Positions 38,099 through 47,936 of a stretch of 64,000 nucleotides of DNA are shown piece by piece; positions within the stretch are counted from its first letter, which is position 1; every line of letters starts with the position of its first letter. The stretch covers positions 17,065-81,064 of the forward strand of contig JBDNFN010000338.1 of assembly GCA_041689795.1 (NCBI GenBank), given 5' to 3'. A program made the translations under genes and the position numbers. This DNA comes from Fuerstiella sp041689795. Lineage in GTDB: Bacteria; Planctomycetota; Planctomycetia; Planctomycetales; Planctomycetaceae. Under the pieces are notes generated by a model, which did not search any database, had not been told where the DNA came from, and worked only from the letters and a program-made list of their open reading frames with translations.

Positions 38099-39481
38099 AT
38101 GCCCGACAATACACCACTTCAGATAACGTCCATTGACTGCCGACAAGGCGACGCCAAACAGCTGTTTCGTGAACTTCGCGATAAACTGAGCCCACGCGGC
38201 GACGTGGTATCAGAAGCTGGAAAACAGCGTACGATCGAATTGTTCGGAGCAGCCCTTAGCCCTCGCGAAGTTGTCGAACGTATTTGTGAAGACGTGCGTA
38301 CGAAAGGCATCGATGCACTGCTGGACTACACGGCCAGACTTGACCGAAAACAGCTGACGCAAAACACGATCGCTGTTACACAGGAGGAACTGGAAGCCGC
38401 GTCGAAAGCAGTGTCGCCAAAGTTTCTGGAAACGGTCCGACAGATACGCGACAACATCGTAGAATTCCAATCGGCGATTCTGCCACAGGACACCAGAATT
38501 GTTCGCGACCTGAACGGCGGCAGGGTTGAACTTCGTCAACGACATCTGCCAATGAAACGGATCGGCATTTGCGTTCCCGGCGGTGCAGCCGCTTATCCTT
38601 CGACGGTGCTGATGACGGCCGTTCCCGCGATGACGGCCGGTGTCCCTGAAATCGCCATCGTTGTGCCTCCGACGGATTTTGGAGGATACAACAACGACAT
38701 GCTGGCCACTTGCCACGAAATTGGAATCACGGAAATTTACCGAGTTGGCGGCGCTCAGGCAGTTGCCGCTCTGGCTTATGGCGTTGCGGGAATCAAACGC
38801 GTCGACAAAATTGTCGGCCCGGGAAATCTATTTGTCGCTTTGGCGAAGCAGCGTGTCTTCGGTGACGTCGACATCGATAGCATTGCTGGTCCCAGCGAAG
38901 TGATTGTGTTAGCTGATGAAACGGCAAACCCGGATTTCATCGCCGCCGATCTGATTTCTCAGGCAGAACACAGTCCCGGTTCAGGAGTGCTGGTCACGTG
39001 GTACGAACCGTTGATCGAGCAGGTCAGACACGCGTTGGAAGTTCAACTCGGGAAACTGGGGCGAGGCGACCTGGCCCGCCAAAGCCTGGAAGACTATGGA
39101 GCTTTAATTCTTGCTCGTGATCGGAACGAAGCGGCTGAACTTACCGACCTGCTTGCACCAGAGCATCTGCATATTTCCATGGATGACGCCGAATCGATGC
39201 TGGGACAGATTCAGAATGCAGGCGCGATATTTATGGGACACTTTACGCCCGTCGCCTTAGGCGATTACATTGCCGGACCGTCGCACGTGCTGCCCACAGG
39301 TGGCACCGCCCGATTCGCAAACGGACTCGCCTCAACGGACTTCCTGAAACGAAGTTCGGTCATCTGCTATGATCAGGCTGCGTTGCAGGGCGATGCTGAT
39401 CGAGTACGTTTAATGGCGGAAAAAGAAGGCCTGACGGCTCACAGTGCCAGCGTTGACATCCGCTTGCCGCGATCGTGTTGA
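38099..39481 (+). CDS. hisD: Histidinol dehydrogenase
   Basis: 460 residues from ATG 38099; the frame is open from 37898 but the extra 67 residues have no family similarity. Core motifs: IGICVPGGAAAYPSTVLM, RVGGAQAVAALAYG, KIVGPGNLFVALAK, SIAGPSEVIVLADE, the zinc and catalytic histidine region QAEHSPGSG and APEHLHI, and the final FLKRSS. It oxidises histidinol to histidine in two NAD-dependent steps. It is apart from hisH-hisA, so the pathway genes are not in one operon. Confidence 0.95.
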   Translation: MPDNTPLQITSIDCRQGDAKQLFRELRDKLSPRGDVVSEAGKQRTIELFGAALSPREVVERICEDVRTKGIDALLDYTARLDRKQLTQNTIAVTQEELEAASKAVSPKFLETVRQIRDNIVEFQSAILPQDTRIVRDLNGGRVELRQRHLPMKRIGICVPGGAAAYPSTVLMTAVPAMTAGVPEIAIVVPPTDFGGYNNDMLATCHEIGITEIYRVGGAQAVAALAYGVAGIKRVDKIVGPGNLFVALAKQRVFGDVDIDSIAGPSEVIVLADETANPDFIAADLISQAEHSPGSGVLVTWYEPLIEQVRHALEVQLGKLGRGDLARQSLEDYGALILARDRNEAAELTDLLAPEHLHISMDDAESMLGQIQNAGAIFMGHFTPVALGDYIAGPSHVLPTGGTARFANGLASTDFLKRSSVICYDQAALQGDADRVRLMAEKEGLTAHSASVDIRLPRSC

Positions 39482-39561
39482 AAATGAATTACAACATCAA
39501 ATTTTTCTGCGGCACGCTCGTACTTCACTGATTCTATTTATTCACACAAAGCGAAAGTTTC

Positions 39562-40380
39562 ATGATTAAGTCTGCCGTTACGATCAGTATCGTCGAAGAA
39601 GCTCGCAAGGGCCCATTTGTTTTTCACGACGATGTTGCTGTTGGCTGCGAGAAGGCCGCCGAACTTGGCTTTGACGCCGTAGAAATTTTCGCTCCTTCAC
39701 CTGAAGCACTTCGCGCACTGCCTTTAGCTGACCTGTTAGCAAAACACGGACTGAGTCTTGCCGCAGTCGGCACCGGAGCCGGCATGGTCAAGCACGGGCT
39801 GCACCTGTGTGACGCAGACGCGGATCGACGTGTTAAAGCCTGCGATTTTGTTCGCGGCATCATCGAAGCAGGCGCACCGCATAAAGCGCCGGCGATCATT
39901 GGCTCGATGCAGGGCAAGTGGGACGCTGCGACAGACAGGGAAACGGCTCTCGGTTACCTTCGCGACAGCCTGAATTCACTCGGTGACTTCGCCAAAAGTC
40001 TTGGCGTACCACTCATTTATGAACCATTGAATCGCTACGAAACAAACCTCGCAACGACAGTGAAGCAGGGCGTTGAACTACTGGCACCGCTAACGACAGG
40101 CAATGTCGTTTTGCTGGCAGATCTGTTCCACATGAACATCGAAGAAGCCAACATCGCCGACGGTCTTCGAGTCGGCGGCAAACACATCGGTCACGTGCAC
40201 TTTGTAGATTCCAATCGACAGGCGGCAGGCCGCGGCCATATGGACTACGCACCGATTGCCCAGGCTCTGGCAGATATCGGCTACGATGGTTATGCCTGTG
40301 CTGAAGCGTTTCCGATTCCGGATTCATACGAAGCCGCGCGACAGACGATGGAAACTTTCAACGCAGTCTTTCGCGCGTAG
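39562..40380 (+). CDS. Sugar phosphate isomerase/epimerase (xylose isomerase-like TIM barrel)
   Basis: 272 residues. The TIM-barrel features are CEKAAELGFDAVEIFAP, VPLIYEPLNRYETN, LLADLFHMNIEE, HIGHVHFVDSNRQAAGRGHMDY and a final YACAEAFP; the metal-binding Glu, Asp, His and Glu of AP-endonuclease-2-like isomerases are in these segments. The pattern resembles D-tagatose-3-epimerase and hydroxypyruvate-isomerase types. The next gene encodes an RbsD/FucU mutarotase-like protein, so both probably act on the same sugar. Confidence 0.88.
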   Translation: MIKSAVTISIVEEARKGPFVFHDDVAVGCEKAAELGFDAVEIFAPSPEALRALPLADLLAKHGLSLAAVGTGAGMVKHGLHLCDADADRRVKACDFVRGIIEAGAPHKAPAIIGSMQGKWDAATDRETALGYLRDSLNSLGDFAKSLGVPLIYEPLNRYETNLATTVKQGVELLAPLTTGNVVLLADLFHMNIEEANIADGLRVGGKHIGHVHFVDSNRQAAGRGHMDYAPIAQALADIGYDGYACAEAFPIPDSYEAARQTMETFNAVFRA

Positions 40381-40505
40381 CAACAGCAACATTGTCAGCT
40401 GTGCCCGACCTGCCGATAAGCACCCAAAGCTGCGTCACTCGAAGAATGTAACACGGTTCAATAAATTTCATTAATCAAACACCTTAACGCTACCTGGAAA
40501 ATCTC

Positions 40506-40958
40506 ATGCTGAAGTCTGAGTTGATTCACCCTGAAATTTCGGCCATCGTGGCTCGAGCCGGACATAGCTCAAAAATCCTGATTGCTGACGGCAACTATCC
40601 CGCCTCGTCGGCCATTGGCCCTGGAGCTAAACTGGTCAGCCTGAATCTGGCTCCTGGCTTGCTGACGGTTGCTCAGGTGTTCAAAGTGCTGCTGAATTCA
40701 GTGCCGATCGAAGCCGTCAATACCATGGGAATGCCCGACGACGATCCATACAAACTCGATCAGGACCCACCGGTCTGGAACGAGTACCGTCAGATTCTGA
40801 CAAACGCCAAAGCCAGCATTGAACTAAAACCCATCCAGCGCTGGGACTTCTACGACGCCGTGGCCTCACGAGACCATGTCTTGACGATACAAACGGGAGA
40901 CCAGGCGCTTTGGGCAAACCTTTTACTAACTGTGGGCGTCCGGCAGGCGGGAGAATAG
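40506..40958 (+). CDS. RbsD/FucU family sugar mutarotase
   Basis: 150 residues. MLKSELIHPEISAIVARAGHSSKILIADGNYP is the family start, with the catalytic His and Asp of the GH...IADGN type. The C-terminal half contains RWDFYDAVASRDHVLTIQTGD, also typical. These proteins interconvert anomers of ribose (RbsD) or fucose (FucU); here the segment with VPIEAVNTMGMPDDD is closer to FucU. GGAAAA precedes the start. It follows the isomerase gene by about 125 bp in the same direction. Confidence 0.9.
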   Translation: MLKSELIHPEISAIVARAGHSSKILIADGNYPASSAIGPGAKLVSLNLAPGLLTVAQVFKVLLNSVPIEAVNTMGMPDDDPYKLDQDPPVWNEYRQILTNAKASIELKPIQRWDFYDAVASRDHVLTIQTGDQALWANLLLTVGVRQAGE

Positions 40959-41118
40959 CATCGCCGCACCAATCTGGCTTTGAGTCTCATGAATGATCTG
41001 ATGTAGACTTCTACTGGCAGGCAACTAAAGGCGAGTTGTCCTGTCGGTTCTTGTTTGAAGTGACGTTTCACTTACTGACACCATTTGCCAAGCACAGGAA
41101 GTTGCTCTGGAGTAACCT

Positions 41119-42009
41119 ATGTCAATCCGCACACTCTCAATCTTCACCGCTGTTCTTTTCCTGCTGCCCGTTCAATCCACGAATGGTCAGGAGAGCTTAC
41201 GATGGAAGTTCCGATCTCAGGAAAACATCAAATACAACGTCGTTCAGAACATGAAGACGTCAATGAAGATTGGCGACAACAATGTGAACCAAACGATGAA
41301 TCAATCGATGGACATGTCATGGCAGATCCTAAGCGTTGCAGCGAGCGGTGACACCGTCATGAATCAGGTCGTGGACCGGATACGCATGAAATCTGAAGGT
41401 GGCCCGGCCGGATTGCTGGAATTCGACACCGCCGATGCGAAGAAGCCGGAAAACCCGATTATTGCTTCGATGGGCGAGACATTTCAGAAGATTGTCAACA
41501 AGCCTTTTACGGTCACCATGAAACCCGATGGACAGATCGACAACGTTACAGTCCCTCCCGAACTGATCGACGCAATTCGTCAGTCTTCTGCTGGCAACGC
41601 CGCTGCGTTAAATGAAGATTCGCTAAAGCAGATGATGAAGCAGTCTGCGGTAACCTTACCAGATGGACCAGTCGTCCCAAACAACACCTGGACCAGTCAG
41701 CAGTCAATCGAATTGCCATTCGGCACGATGCAGATTAACTCAACCATGACGTACGCCGGCAAAGACGCGATGGGCAATGCCCTGATCAATGTTGTGCCAA
41801 AGATCTCCGTGACACCCAAAGAAGGTGCTCCGGTTAAGATGACTCTGACAAACTCGGACGGACGCGGACAGGTCACATTTAACATCATCCAGGGACGCGT
41901 ATCAAAATCTCGACTCGACCTGACGATGGCTATGAAAATCGAAACCGCGAACGGACAGACATTTGATCAGACAATTCAACAGGCTACCGAAATGACTCTG
42001 GTTCAATAA
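41119..42009 (+). CDS. DUF6263-type secreted protein
   Basis: 296 residues with GGAG 7 nt upstream of the ATG. Signal peptide MSIRTLSIFTAVLFLLPVQST, then a beta-rich domain LRWKFRSQENIKYNVVQNM, MNQSMDMSWQI and a C-terminal TFDQTIQQATEMTLVQ. The pattern of a secreted protein with repeated amphipathic strands fits DUF6263, known from planctomycetes; no role is established. It is a single gene ended by a strong terminator. Confidence 0.75.
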   Translation: MSIRTLSIFTAVLFLLPVQSTNGQESLRWKFRSQENIKYNVVQNMKTSMKIGDNNVNQTMNQSMDMSWQILSVAASGDTVMNQVVDRIRMKSEGGPAGLLEFDTADAKKPENPIIASMGETFQKIVNKPFTVTMKPDGQIDNVTVPPELIDAIRQSSAGNAAALNEDSLKQMMKQSAVTLPDGPVVPNNTWTSQQSIELPFGTMQINSTMTYAGKDAMGNALINVVPKISVTPKEGAPVKMTLTNSDGRGQVTFNIIQGRVSKSRLDLTMAMKIETANGQTFDQTIQQATEMTLVQ

Positions 42010-42106
42010 TTCTGAACCCTGAACAGCGGCAATCCTTCGGGATGTTTCTGCCGACCAAAATCAAAATGGCCACGATAAACAGAGCCATTTTTCAACAAAA
42101 CTAGAT

Positions 42107-42150
42107 GCTGCGGTGCCTTTCTCAATGGAAAGAACCGCAGCTTGTTTTTT
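42107..42150 (+). terminator. Rho-independent terminator
   Basis: GCTGCGGT (42107-42114) pairs with ACCGCAGC (42134-42141); TTGTTTTTTG follows. It ends the DUF6263 gene and covers the TTG at 42142, which excludes that codon as start of the next gene. Confidence 0.88.
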
Positions 42151-42225
42151 GTTGAGACCGAAGTTCGGTTCTATGATGGCAGGCAGTCTCCGTTCGTTGC
42201 CAACTTTCATCGCGATACCGAAACC

Positions 42226-42780
42226 GTGAAACGAATTTTTCTAACACTGGCTATTCTTGCATCCTGCTTACTCTTTCTAAACATAGTGCTGGGCCTGAAC
42301 ATTGGCGACGCAAAAAGCCTGGACAAGGGAACGCAGTCTCAGATCAATGTGCACTTGCTGGTTGGGTTGGGAGCACTCACGTTTTCAACTCTGATACATG
42401 CCATCAGCCTGACCTATTTTATGGGCACTGGCCGTTGGCTCGAAGAAACCAGCAACGCCTACTCGCTGGGCAATTCGTGGTACAACGAAAGTCAGCGAAT
42501 TAAGTACCAGACGCTTCCGGGCATGACCTGTTGCATCGGATTGCTGATTGCAACCGGTGCACTCGGCGCCGTTGCAGATCCGGCAACCCCAATGTCACTG
42601 GATGGTTTTCTGGGCATGACCAGTAGCCAGTGGCATTTCCTGTGTGCCGTACTAACGACCATTGCCAACGTCCTGACGAACGTCACCCAATACGCCGCAA
42701 TCTCGAAACACTCGGGAGTTGTTGAATCAGTCCTCGGCGAAGTCCGACGAATTCGCGAGGAGCGTGGGCTGCCAACATAG
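42226..42780 (+). CDS. Hypothetical membrane protein with four helices
   Basis: 184 residues from GTG 42226 (MKRIFLTLAILASCLLFLNIVLG); the frame is open from 42142 but that part is the preceding terminator. Four hydrophobic segments: the first at the N-terminus, then LLVGLGALTFSTLIHAISL, MTCCIGLLIATGALGAVA, and HFLCAVLTTIANVLTNV. The C-terminus is charged (VLGEVRRIREERG). No named family. Similar planctomycete proteins exist, by my recollection of composition only. Confidence 0.65.
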   Translation: MKRIFLTLAILASCLLFLNIVLGLNIGDAKSLDKGTQSQINVHLLVGLGALTFSTLIHAISLTYFMGTGRWLEETSNAYSLGNSWYNESQRIKYQTLPGMTCCIGLLIATGALGAVADPATPMSLDGFLGMTSSQWHFLCAVLTTIANVLTNVTQYAAISKHSGVVESVLGEVRRIREERGLPT

Positions 42781-42900
42781 GTTTGCCGACGCTGTTTCCT
42801 AAAAGAAACACCAGAAGACACGAACAACTGCTGCTGTCACGACTTGCCTTGCAACACATGCTTCCATGTTCTAACAACTCCAGCCTGGTGTGCGACGTTG

Positions 42901-44001
42901 ATGAATCCTGAACTCTCACGCTTCGAGAATCTTTCATCTGCGATTGATGAAGGAATCAACCGCGGGCTTCATACCGGAGTTCAGGTTTATGTTTCGCAAA
43001 ACGGTCGGCAGACGCTCAATCATGGTTTTGGTGAAGCGTCCCCGGGCGTGCCAATGTCATCATCAACTGTGATGCTGTGGCGATCTGCCGGAAAGCCAAT
43101 CACCGCGACCGCCGTTCTTCAAACCTGGCAATCGGGCCGTCTTTCAATCGATGATGGACTGCAGACTTTCCTGCCGGAAACACGGGGAACCGTTGTGAGT
43201 GACATTACGATTCGACAAATCTTAAGCCACTCGTCGGGGCTGCCTGTGATTGACACCGGCTGGCCCCGGTCATTGTGGAAAGAGATCATCCAACGCATCT
43301 GCACAGTGGATCAATTAACTGCGGATGCCGCCTATCAGCCGCAATCGACGTGGTTTCTGCTGGCAGAAATCCTGCGGCGAACAGATCTTCAAGGTCGTGA
43401 TTTCCAGAAGATCATTTCTGAAGACATTCTCAAACCGCTCGGCGTCAATGAAGCGTGGTGTGGAATTCCGGAAACAGAAGCCCAGGCACTTCATGCTCGC
43501 CTGCCAACGTACTTCGTGCGTGAAAAAGGACAATTGGTATACAGCGAATATTCAAATGGAGACTGGCTGACGCAGCCATCACCTGGCGGAAACATGCGCG
43601 GGCCGGTTTCCGGGCTTGGCACATTCTATGAAATGCTGTTAGCCGGAATAAACTCGCACGAACAATCGCAAGTTCTATCGTCCGACGCCATTCGGCAAAT
43701 GCTAGTTCCGCAGCGTATTGGGAAGTTCGACCAGACACTGCAACACACAATCAACTTTGGTCTGGGTGTCATTCTGGATTCGAACCGGTATGGCGCCGAC
43801 ACGGTTCCATACGGATTCGGCAGGTTTTGTTCGCCACAGACCTTTGGGCACGGTGGAGCTCAGTGTGCCATGGGATTCTGCGATCCAACACACCAACTTG
43901 TAGTTGCCTGGGCGGCCAACGGCTTTTGCGGAGAAGGACAGCACCAGCGTCGCAATCGAGCGATCAACGAAGCGATCTACGCGGATCTCGCAATTACGTA
44001 A
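42901..44001 (+). CDS. Serine hydrolase of the beta-lactamase class C / esterase family
   Basis: 366 residues from ATG 42901; the open frame from 42844 adds residues without family match. Catalytic Ser62-x-x-Lys65 in RSAGKP, the Tyr of the second motif in AAYQPQSTW, and a final HGG near FGHGGAQCAMGF. This is the DUF/Beta-lactamase fold shared by penicillin-binding proteins and esterases; a role in antibiotic resistance is not implied. No signal peptide is visible, so it is probably cytoplasmic and an esterase or amidase. Confidence 0.88.
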   Translation: MNPELSRFENLSSAIDEGINRGLHTGVQVYVSQNGRQTLNHGFGEASPGVPMSSSTVMLWRSAGKPITATAVLQTWQSGRLSIDDGLQTFLPETRGTVVSDITIRQILSHSSGLPVIDTGWPRSLWKEIIQRICTVDQLTADAAYQPQSTWFLLAEILRRTDLQGRDFQKIISEDILKPLGVNEAWCGIPETEAQALHARLPTYFVREKGQLVYSEYSNGDWLTQPSPGGNMRGPVSGLGTFYEMLLAGINSHEQSQVLSSDAIRQMLVPQRIGKFDQTLQHTINFGLGVILDSNRYGADTVPYGFGRFCSPQTFGHGGAQCAMGFCDPTHQLVVAWAANGFCGEGQHQRRNRAINEAIYADLAIT

Positions 44002-44276
44002 CGCAGATCCAGAAAACCTAAATCCCGCACAGGCCTATCCACCGGTGTTCCGGGATATCCGTATTCTGGAGAGCATTCCCTTGTTTGCCTGTTGCGACTT
44101 TATATCGCCGGTTAAAACACAGTGACCGAATTGCGCAGAACGGACTGACATGTTATTCAACGGCCGCGGCGAATCTGCGGCCGCGACAACCAACACTTTC
44201 GTGTAAGTCGCTCAACGAATATCCTTTGCAAAAGTCGTTCCAGCAAACGACTGTCAGCCGGCAGGATGAGCTTTCA

Positions 44277-45482
44277 ATGCGAACAAGTGACCTTCGAATA
44301 TCAATTTCCACACGTCAAATCTCAATGCAAATCGCGTTGTTGCTGTTCTTTGCCGTACTTTGCATTCAGATTGCCGGGCAGGAAACCGAGTCTGCAAAGA
44401 CTCTCCACAACACCGACATTTCGGCAGCAGACATTGCCTCTGCCCAACAGCTTGGACAAATTTTCGGCATCGCCGACTGGCTGGGACCGTTGGCTCCGGT
44501 CGCACTATCGCCGTTCTTTGGAATTGCGTGCCTTTCCGGGATGGCGATTTATGGTCAGGGGTGGGTATCAGCAGACAACGCGTTGCTTGGCGAATCGTCG
44601 CCGCTCAATAACCAGGCCATCTTCTTTGCGTTTCTGGTACTTACTCTGATCACGTCACTGCCGCGTCTAACCAAGGTCAGTAAACCGTTCGCTCAGGCAG
44701 TCGATCAGATCGAAGCCTGGGCCGGCATCATTACGATGCTTGCGCTGAAGATAATGCTCGGAACCAAAGCTCCGGAAATGGCGGAGGTGGCAGTCATGCA
44801 GTTGGGATTCGTATCGTTCACGACAAATGCAATGTTGATGATCGCGGCTGTGATTAATGTATTTGTGATCAACACCGTGAAGTTCTTTTTTGAGATCCTT
44901 GTGTGGATCACACCGGTGCCAACCATTGATGCTGTTTTTGAATTCACCAACAAGACGGCGTGTGCAGTACTGATGGCGATTTACGGCTATAGCCCTGTTG
45001 TAGCCACAGGTATAAATCTGATAACATTTGTCGCGGCGGGAATTGTATTCATCTGGTCTTACCGTCGGGAAATCTATTTTCGGACAATGCTGATCGACGC
45101 GTTGTGGGCACTGATTTCACCGGCCAGGTGTGTCGGCACAAAAGAACTGGTCGTCTTTCCAGTATCTGCCGCCGGTCCATTCTCAGCGCGCGCCCGCTGT
45201 ATCTTCCGGCGAACAGACACCGGCTGGACGCTGACACAACATCGTTTTCTACAGGCTCCACTGCAACTGGAACTGGCAGCCAGTGATTCTGCCATGGAAC
45301 TTGATGCAGGGTACTTCACAAACACGTTGAAAATGTCAGGCCGCCATTCGACATGCTTCACTTTCAGTCGATGGTACAACGCGTGCCTGCCCGAACTGGC
45401 AAAAGCCTTTGGAGCAACACTCAACGCCCAGGACGCGGCCGTGCTTCGAAATCGCTCAGGACTGAAATCCGAGATGGGTTAA
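44277..45482 (+). CDS. Hypothetical multi-pass membrane protein
   Basis: 401 residues from ATG 44277 with AGGA upstream; ATG 44325 (MQIALLLFFAVLC) is a plausible shorter start. First a signal-type helix, then about six hydrophobic segments between nt 44480 and 45070 such as LAPVALSPFFGIACLSGMAIYG, AGIITMLALKIML and LITFVAAGIVFIWSYRR. The C-terminal third is soluble (FFPV, RARCIFRRTDTGWTL) and carries three cysteines. I do not recognise the family. Confidence 0.7.
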   Translation: MRTSDLRISISTRQISMQIALLLFFAVLCIQIAGQETESAKTLHNTDISAADIASAQQLGQIFGIADWLGPLAPVALSPFFGIACLSGMAIYGQGWVSADNALLGESSPLNNQAIFFAFLVLTLITSLPRLTKVSKPFAQAVDQIEAWAGIITMLALKIMLGTKAPEMAEVAVMQLGFVSFTTNAMLMIAAVINVFVINTVKFFFEILVWITPVPTIDAVFEFTNKTACAVLMAIYGYSPVVATGINLITFVAAGIVFIWSYRREIYFRTMLIDALWALISPARCVGTKELVVFPVSAAGPFSARARCIFRRTDTGWTLTQHRFLQAPLQLELAASDSAMELDAGYFTNTLKMSGRHSTCFTFSRWYNACLPELAKAFGATLNAQDAAVLRNRSGLKSEMG

Positions 45483-45704
45483 CAGCAAATCCTGATGCAA
45501 CGCATCGTCGTGCCATAAAACAGGGCCGTTCGAAAGATTCAGCGTACTAAGTTGAATGCAGATTCAACCCCTGTCAGTAACTGCAAATTGATGAGCGAAT
45601 TACCTGGCAACTGATTCCGATGCCGCACAACTTGGATTCTGCCGCCGCGATCGGTATTCTGAATCTCTTGCCCAAAAATCAATATCAATAGGAAAGACAC
45701 TAAG

Positions 45705-46448
45705 ATGCGTCTGATTGTTCTGTTTGCTGTTCTGTTCGCCAGCAGTTGTTTTGGAAACGTGTCTGCTGAAGATGCGCAACCGCTAAAAGTTCTGGTTGTG
45801 ACCGGTGGCTGCTGCCACGATTATCCCTTCCAAACCAAAGCTCTGCAGGAAGCAGCCAAGGCAAGAAACGTTTCGGTGGAATGGACTGTCGTCAACGAAG
45901 GTGGAAACGGCACTTCGGCTAAAATTGACTTATATAAGAATGCCGACTGGGCCAAGGGCTTTGACGTGGTTGTGCATAACGAATGCTTTGCCGCTACCAC
46001 GGACGAGGACTACATTCGCAGCATTACAAAACCACACTTCGAAGGCACAAACGCCGTTGTGATCCACTGTGCCATGCACACCTATCGCGACGCAAAAATT
46101 GACGACTGGCGACAAATGCTGGGTGTCACCAGTCGACGCCACGATCACAAAAGCAACTATCAGGTTAAGAATGCCAAGCCTGATCATCCGGCGATGAAGG
46201 ACTTCCCAAAAGAGTGGACGACGCCCAGCGACGAACTGTACGTCATCGAAAAAGTGTGGCCCGATACCGAAGTGTTGGCAACATCAGTCAGTGAAAAGAC
46301 GGGCGACCTTCATCCCGTCATCTGGGCGCACACCTATGGTAAGGCGCGCGTGTTCGGAACAACGTATGGACATGCCAATGAAACATTTGAAGACAAGGTG
46401 TTTCTGGATGTGGTCATCAATGGCCTGAAGTGGGCGGCTGGCAGGTAG
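45705..46448 (+). CDS. ThuA domain-containing secreted protein
   Basis: 247 residues with AGGAAAG 8 nt before the ATG. Signal peptide MRLIVLFAVLFASSCFGNVSAE, then LKVLVVTGGCCHDYPFQ, FDVVVHNECFAATTDEDYI, NAVVIHCAMHTYR and PVIWAHTYGKARVFGTTYGH: the flavodoxin/glutamine-amidotransferase-like fold of ThuA. Planctomycetes have large numbers of such secreted ThuA proteins, usually linked to carbohydrate use. No sugar genes are adjacent. Confidence 0.9.
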   Translation: MRLIVLFAVLFASSCFGNVSAEDAQPLKVLVVTGGCCHDYPFQTKALQEAAKARNVSVEWTVVNEGGNGTSAKIDLYKNADWAKGFDVVVHNECFAATTDEDYIRSITKPHFEGTNAVVIHCAMHTYRDAKIDDWRQMLGVTSRRHDHKSNYQVKNAKPDHPAMKDFPKEWTTPSDELYVIEKVWPDTEVLATSVSEKTGDLHPVIWAHTYGKARVFGTTYGHANETFEDKVFLDVVINGLKWAAGR

Positions 46449-47185
46449 CCTTCTTCCTTCAAGACTCGAAGTGGTGAATCTTTTAAAGCAGGAGGCATCG
46501 AAGATCCACCACCGTTCACGTATTCCATATAGTTCTGGGATGCCACGGTCGAGGAACCGTCAGTCATAACCATTAGCCCTTACGCTCCCCAAAATTCTGA
46601 GTCCGGCCCCGCAACTGTGACGGAACGGATGCCCAATACAGTCAGGCGTGACCTGCTGCGTCATGAAGGTTCAATGAAGGCAACCGGGCTTGGGGTTGCA
46701 CTAACGTCAACCACGTTGCTGGCAAAAACCTTTGAATTTTTGGTTTATGGGGCAGTGTGAATTTGCATCAGCGTTCCAAGTCCCACTTGTGTTCTTTTGG
46801 CTGGCAGCGTTGACAAGCACAATGAGCATCGGATGCCGCGTTGTACGCTGGCTTAGTCCGGCTAGATTTGCCTTGTGCCTTTGTATCCCACATTTACCGC
46901 TGATGACATAAAACCAATGCTTGATTCCGTTGTTGCGGCTGCTGGCAATTTTCGGAAGCTTATAGATCTTATGGGTAATGTCTGTGTGTCTCTATAGCCC
47001 GTTCAAGATGTTGAGTTTCGAGACCGCAACTGTGATGTCATGCTGATACCGCAAAGTGATTGAACAAATTCCGTCGATCGGGCCGACCCCGACGCTCCAG
47101 TTCTGTGGACGGATTACCATGATTTGCACTGCTGGTAATCTCGTCTATTGCCTGCTAACTTCAAGCCCACTTTAGGACATGGAGT
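46449..47185. other. Gene-free 737-bp stretch with riboswitch core and no intact ORF
   Basis: Only short, broken reading frames occur, such as a 28-codon peptide at 46673 and a hydrophobic frame around 46769-46910. A cobalamin riboswitch core lies at 46590-46660. The motif CCGCAACTGTGA occurs twice (within 46608-46621 and near 47025). The stretch looks like the remains of a B12-controlled gene. Confidence 0.5.
46590..46660 (+). promoter_or_regulatory. Cobalamin riboswitch core, probably degraded
   Basis: CCGGCCCCGCAACTGTGACGG (core at 46602-46622) followed 18 nt later by AGTCAGGCGTGACCTGC (46640-46656) matches the conserved B12-riboswitch blocks, including the B12 box AGYCMGGAGACCKGC with an inserted base. 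The 5' conserved parts (GGGAA and GGTGA) are poorly preserved: only TGAGTCCGG remains. No gene follows on the same strand. Confidence 0.55.
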
Positions 47186-47665
47186 TCAACTGAAATCGGC
47201 GCAACTGCAGATCAGTTCCAGAGCATTGCCTTCCGGGTCTTTAAAGAAAATGGCTTTGGCATTCATCGCCGGAAACTCCGCTTCGACGGGGTTCAGATCG
47301 AGTTGCTGAAGTCGCTCGAAGTGCGCTGGATAGCTTTCAGGCGGAATTTCAAACGCCAGATGATTTAACGTTGATCGCCGAACGTCGTGCCCAATCAATC
47401 GTTTTCTGGCGTTTGCATGACGCTGATAGTCAATCAGAACCAGCAATTGAGGATGCAGCGGCCCCAGAGGCGTATGCAGTTCTTTGATGGTCAAAAAGGA
47501 AATCGTGGGCTCGCCCAGCGGATCATGCGGACCGTCCATTTCGAGTGACGCTTCGCTATGAATCGGAAACCCAAGCGCTCGCTGATAGAAACTTCGCATC
47601 AGTGGAAGATCGGCAACGCTCAGCACAATTTCAGCAACTCCGGTAATTGGTGGAACACCCGGCAT
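47186..47665 (-). CDS. VOC-family (glyoxalase-like) protein
   Basis: 159 residues. Two beta-alpha-beta-beta-beta units: EIVLSVADLPLMRSFYQRALGFPI, and NHLAFEIPPESYPAH with the closing FFKDPEGNALELI. Metal ligands would be His and Glu of these repeats. The family contains glyoxalases, dioxygenases and fosfomycin-resistance enzymes; the substrate is not evident. Transcribed alone. Confidence 0.88.
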   Translation of the reverse strand: MPGVPPITGVAEIVLSVADLPLMRSFYQRALGFPIHSEASLEMDGPHDPLGEPTISFLTIKELHTPLGPLHPQLLVLIDYQRHANARKRLIGHDVRRSTLNHLAFEIPPESYPAHFERLQQLDLNPVEAEFPAMNAKAIFFKDPEGNALELICSCADFS

Positions 47666-47936
47666 TTAGAATCCTTGGAGGCTTTGTGGTAGAACAAACA
47701 ACGTACAGATCAGCGGCCATGAAAATAACGTGAATTTTTTCAGGTGGGGGCAAACACTCAGAACAACGTTTTTTCGCAGAATTCAATCTCATACAGACGG
47801 AACAAACATAACGGTCGTCAAACTTTACCAACGGTTTGGTAACAGAATGAGTATTGCAGGGCACTTGGAGAACGCCTTCGCCATATCGTGAGCCAGGGTT
47901 CAGTGTTGTTTGCAAATTCAAATCGGAAGCTCCCCC

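Noticed and set aside
46673..46758. 28-codon peptide after the riboswitch core
   Set aside because: Too short, no ribosome site and no recognisable product; more likely part of the decayed region.
47022..47033. Second CCGCAACTGTGA as another riboswitch
   Set aside because: No B12 box follows it at the proper distance; it is treated as a short direct repeat or chance match.
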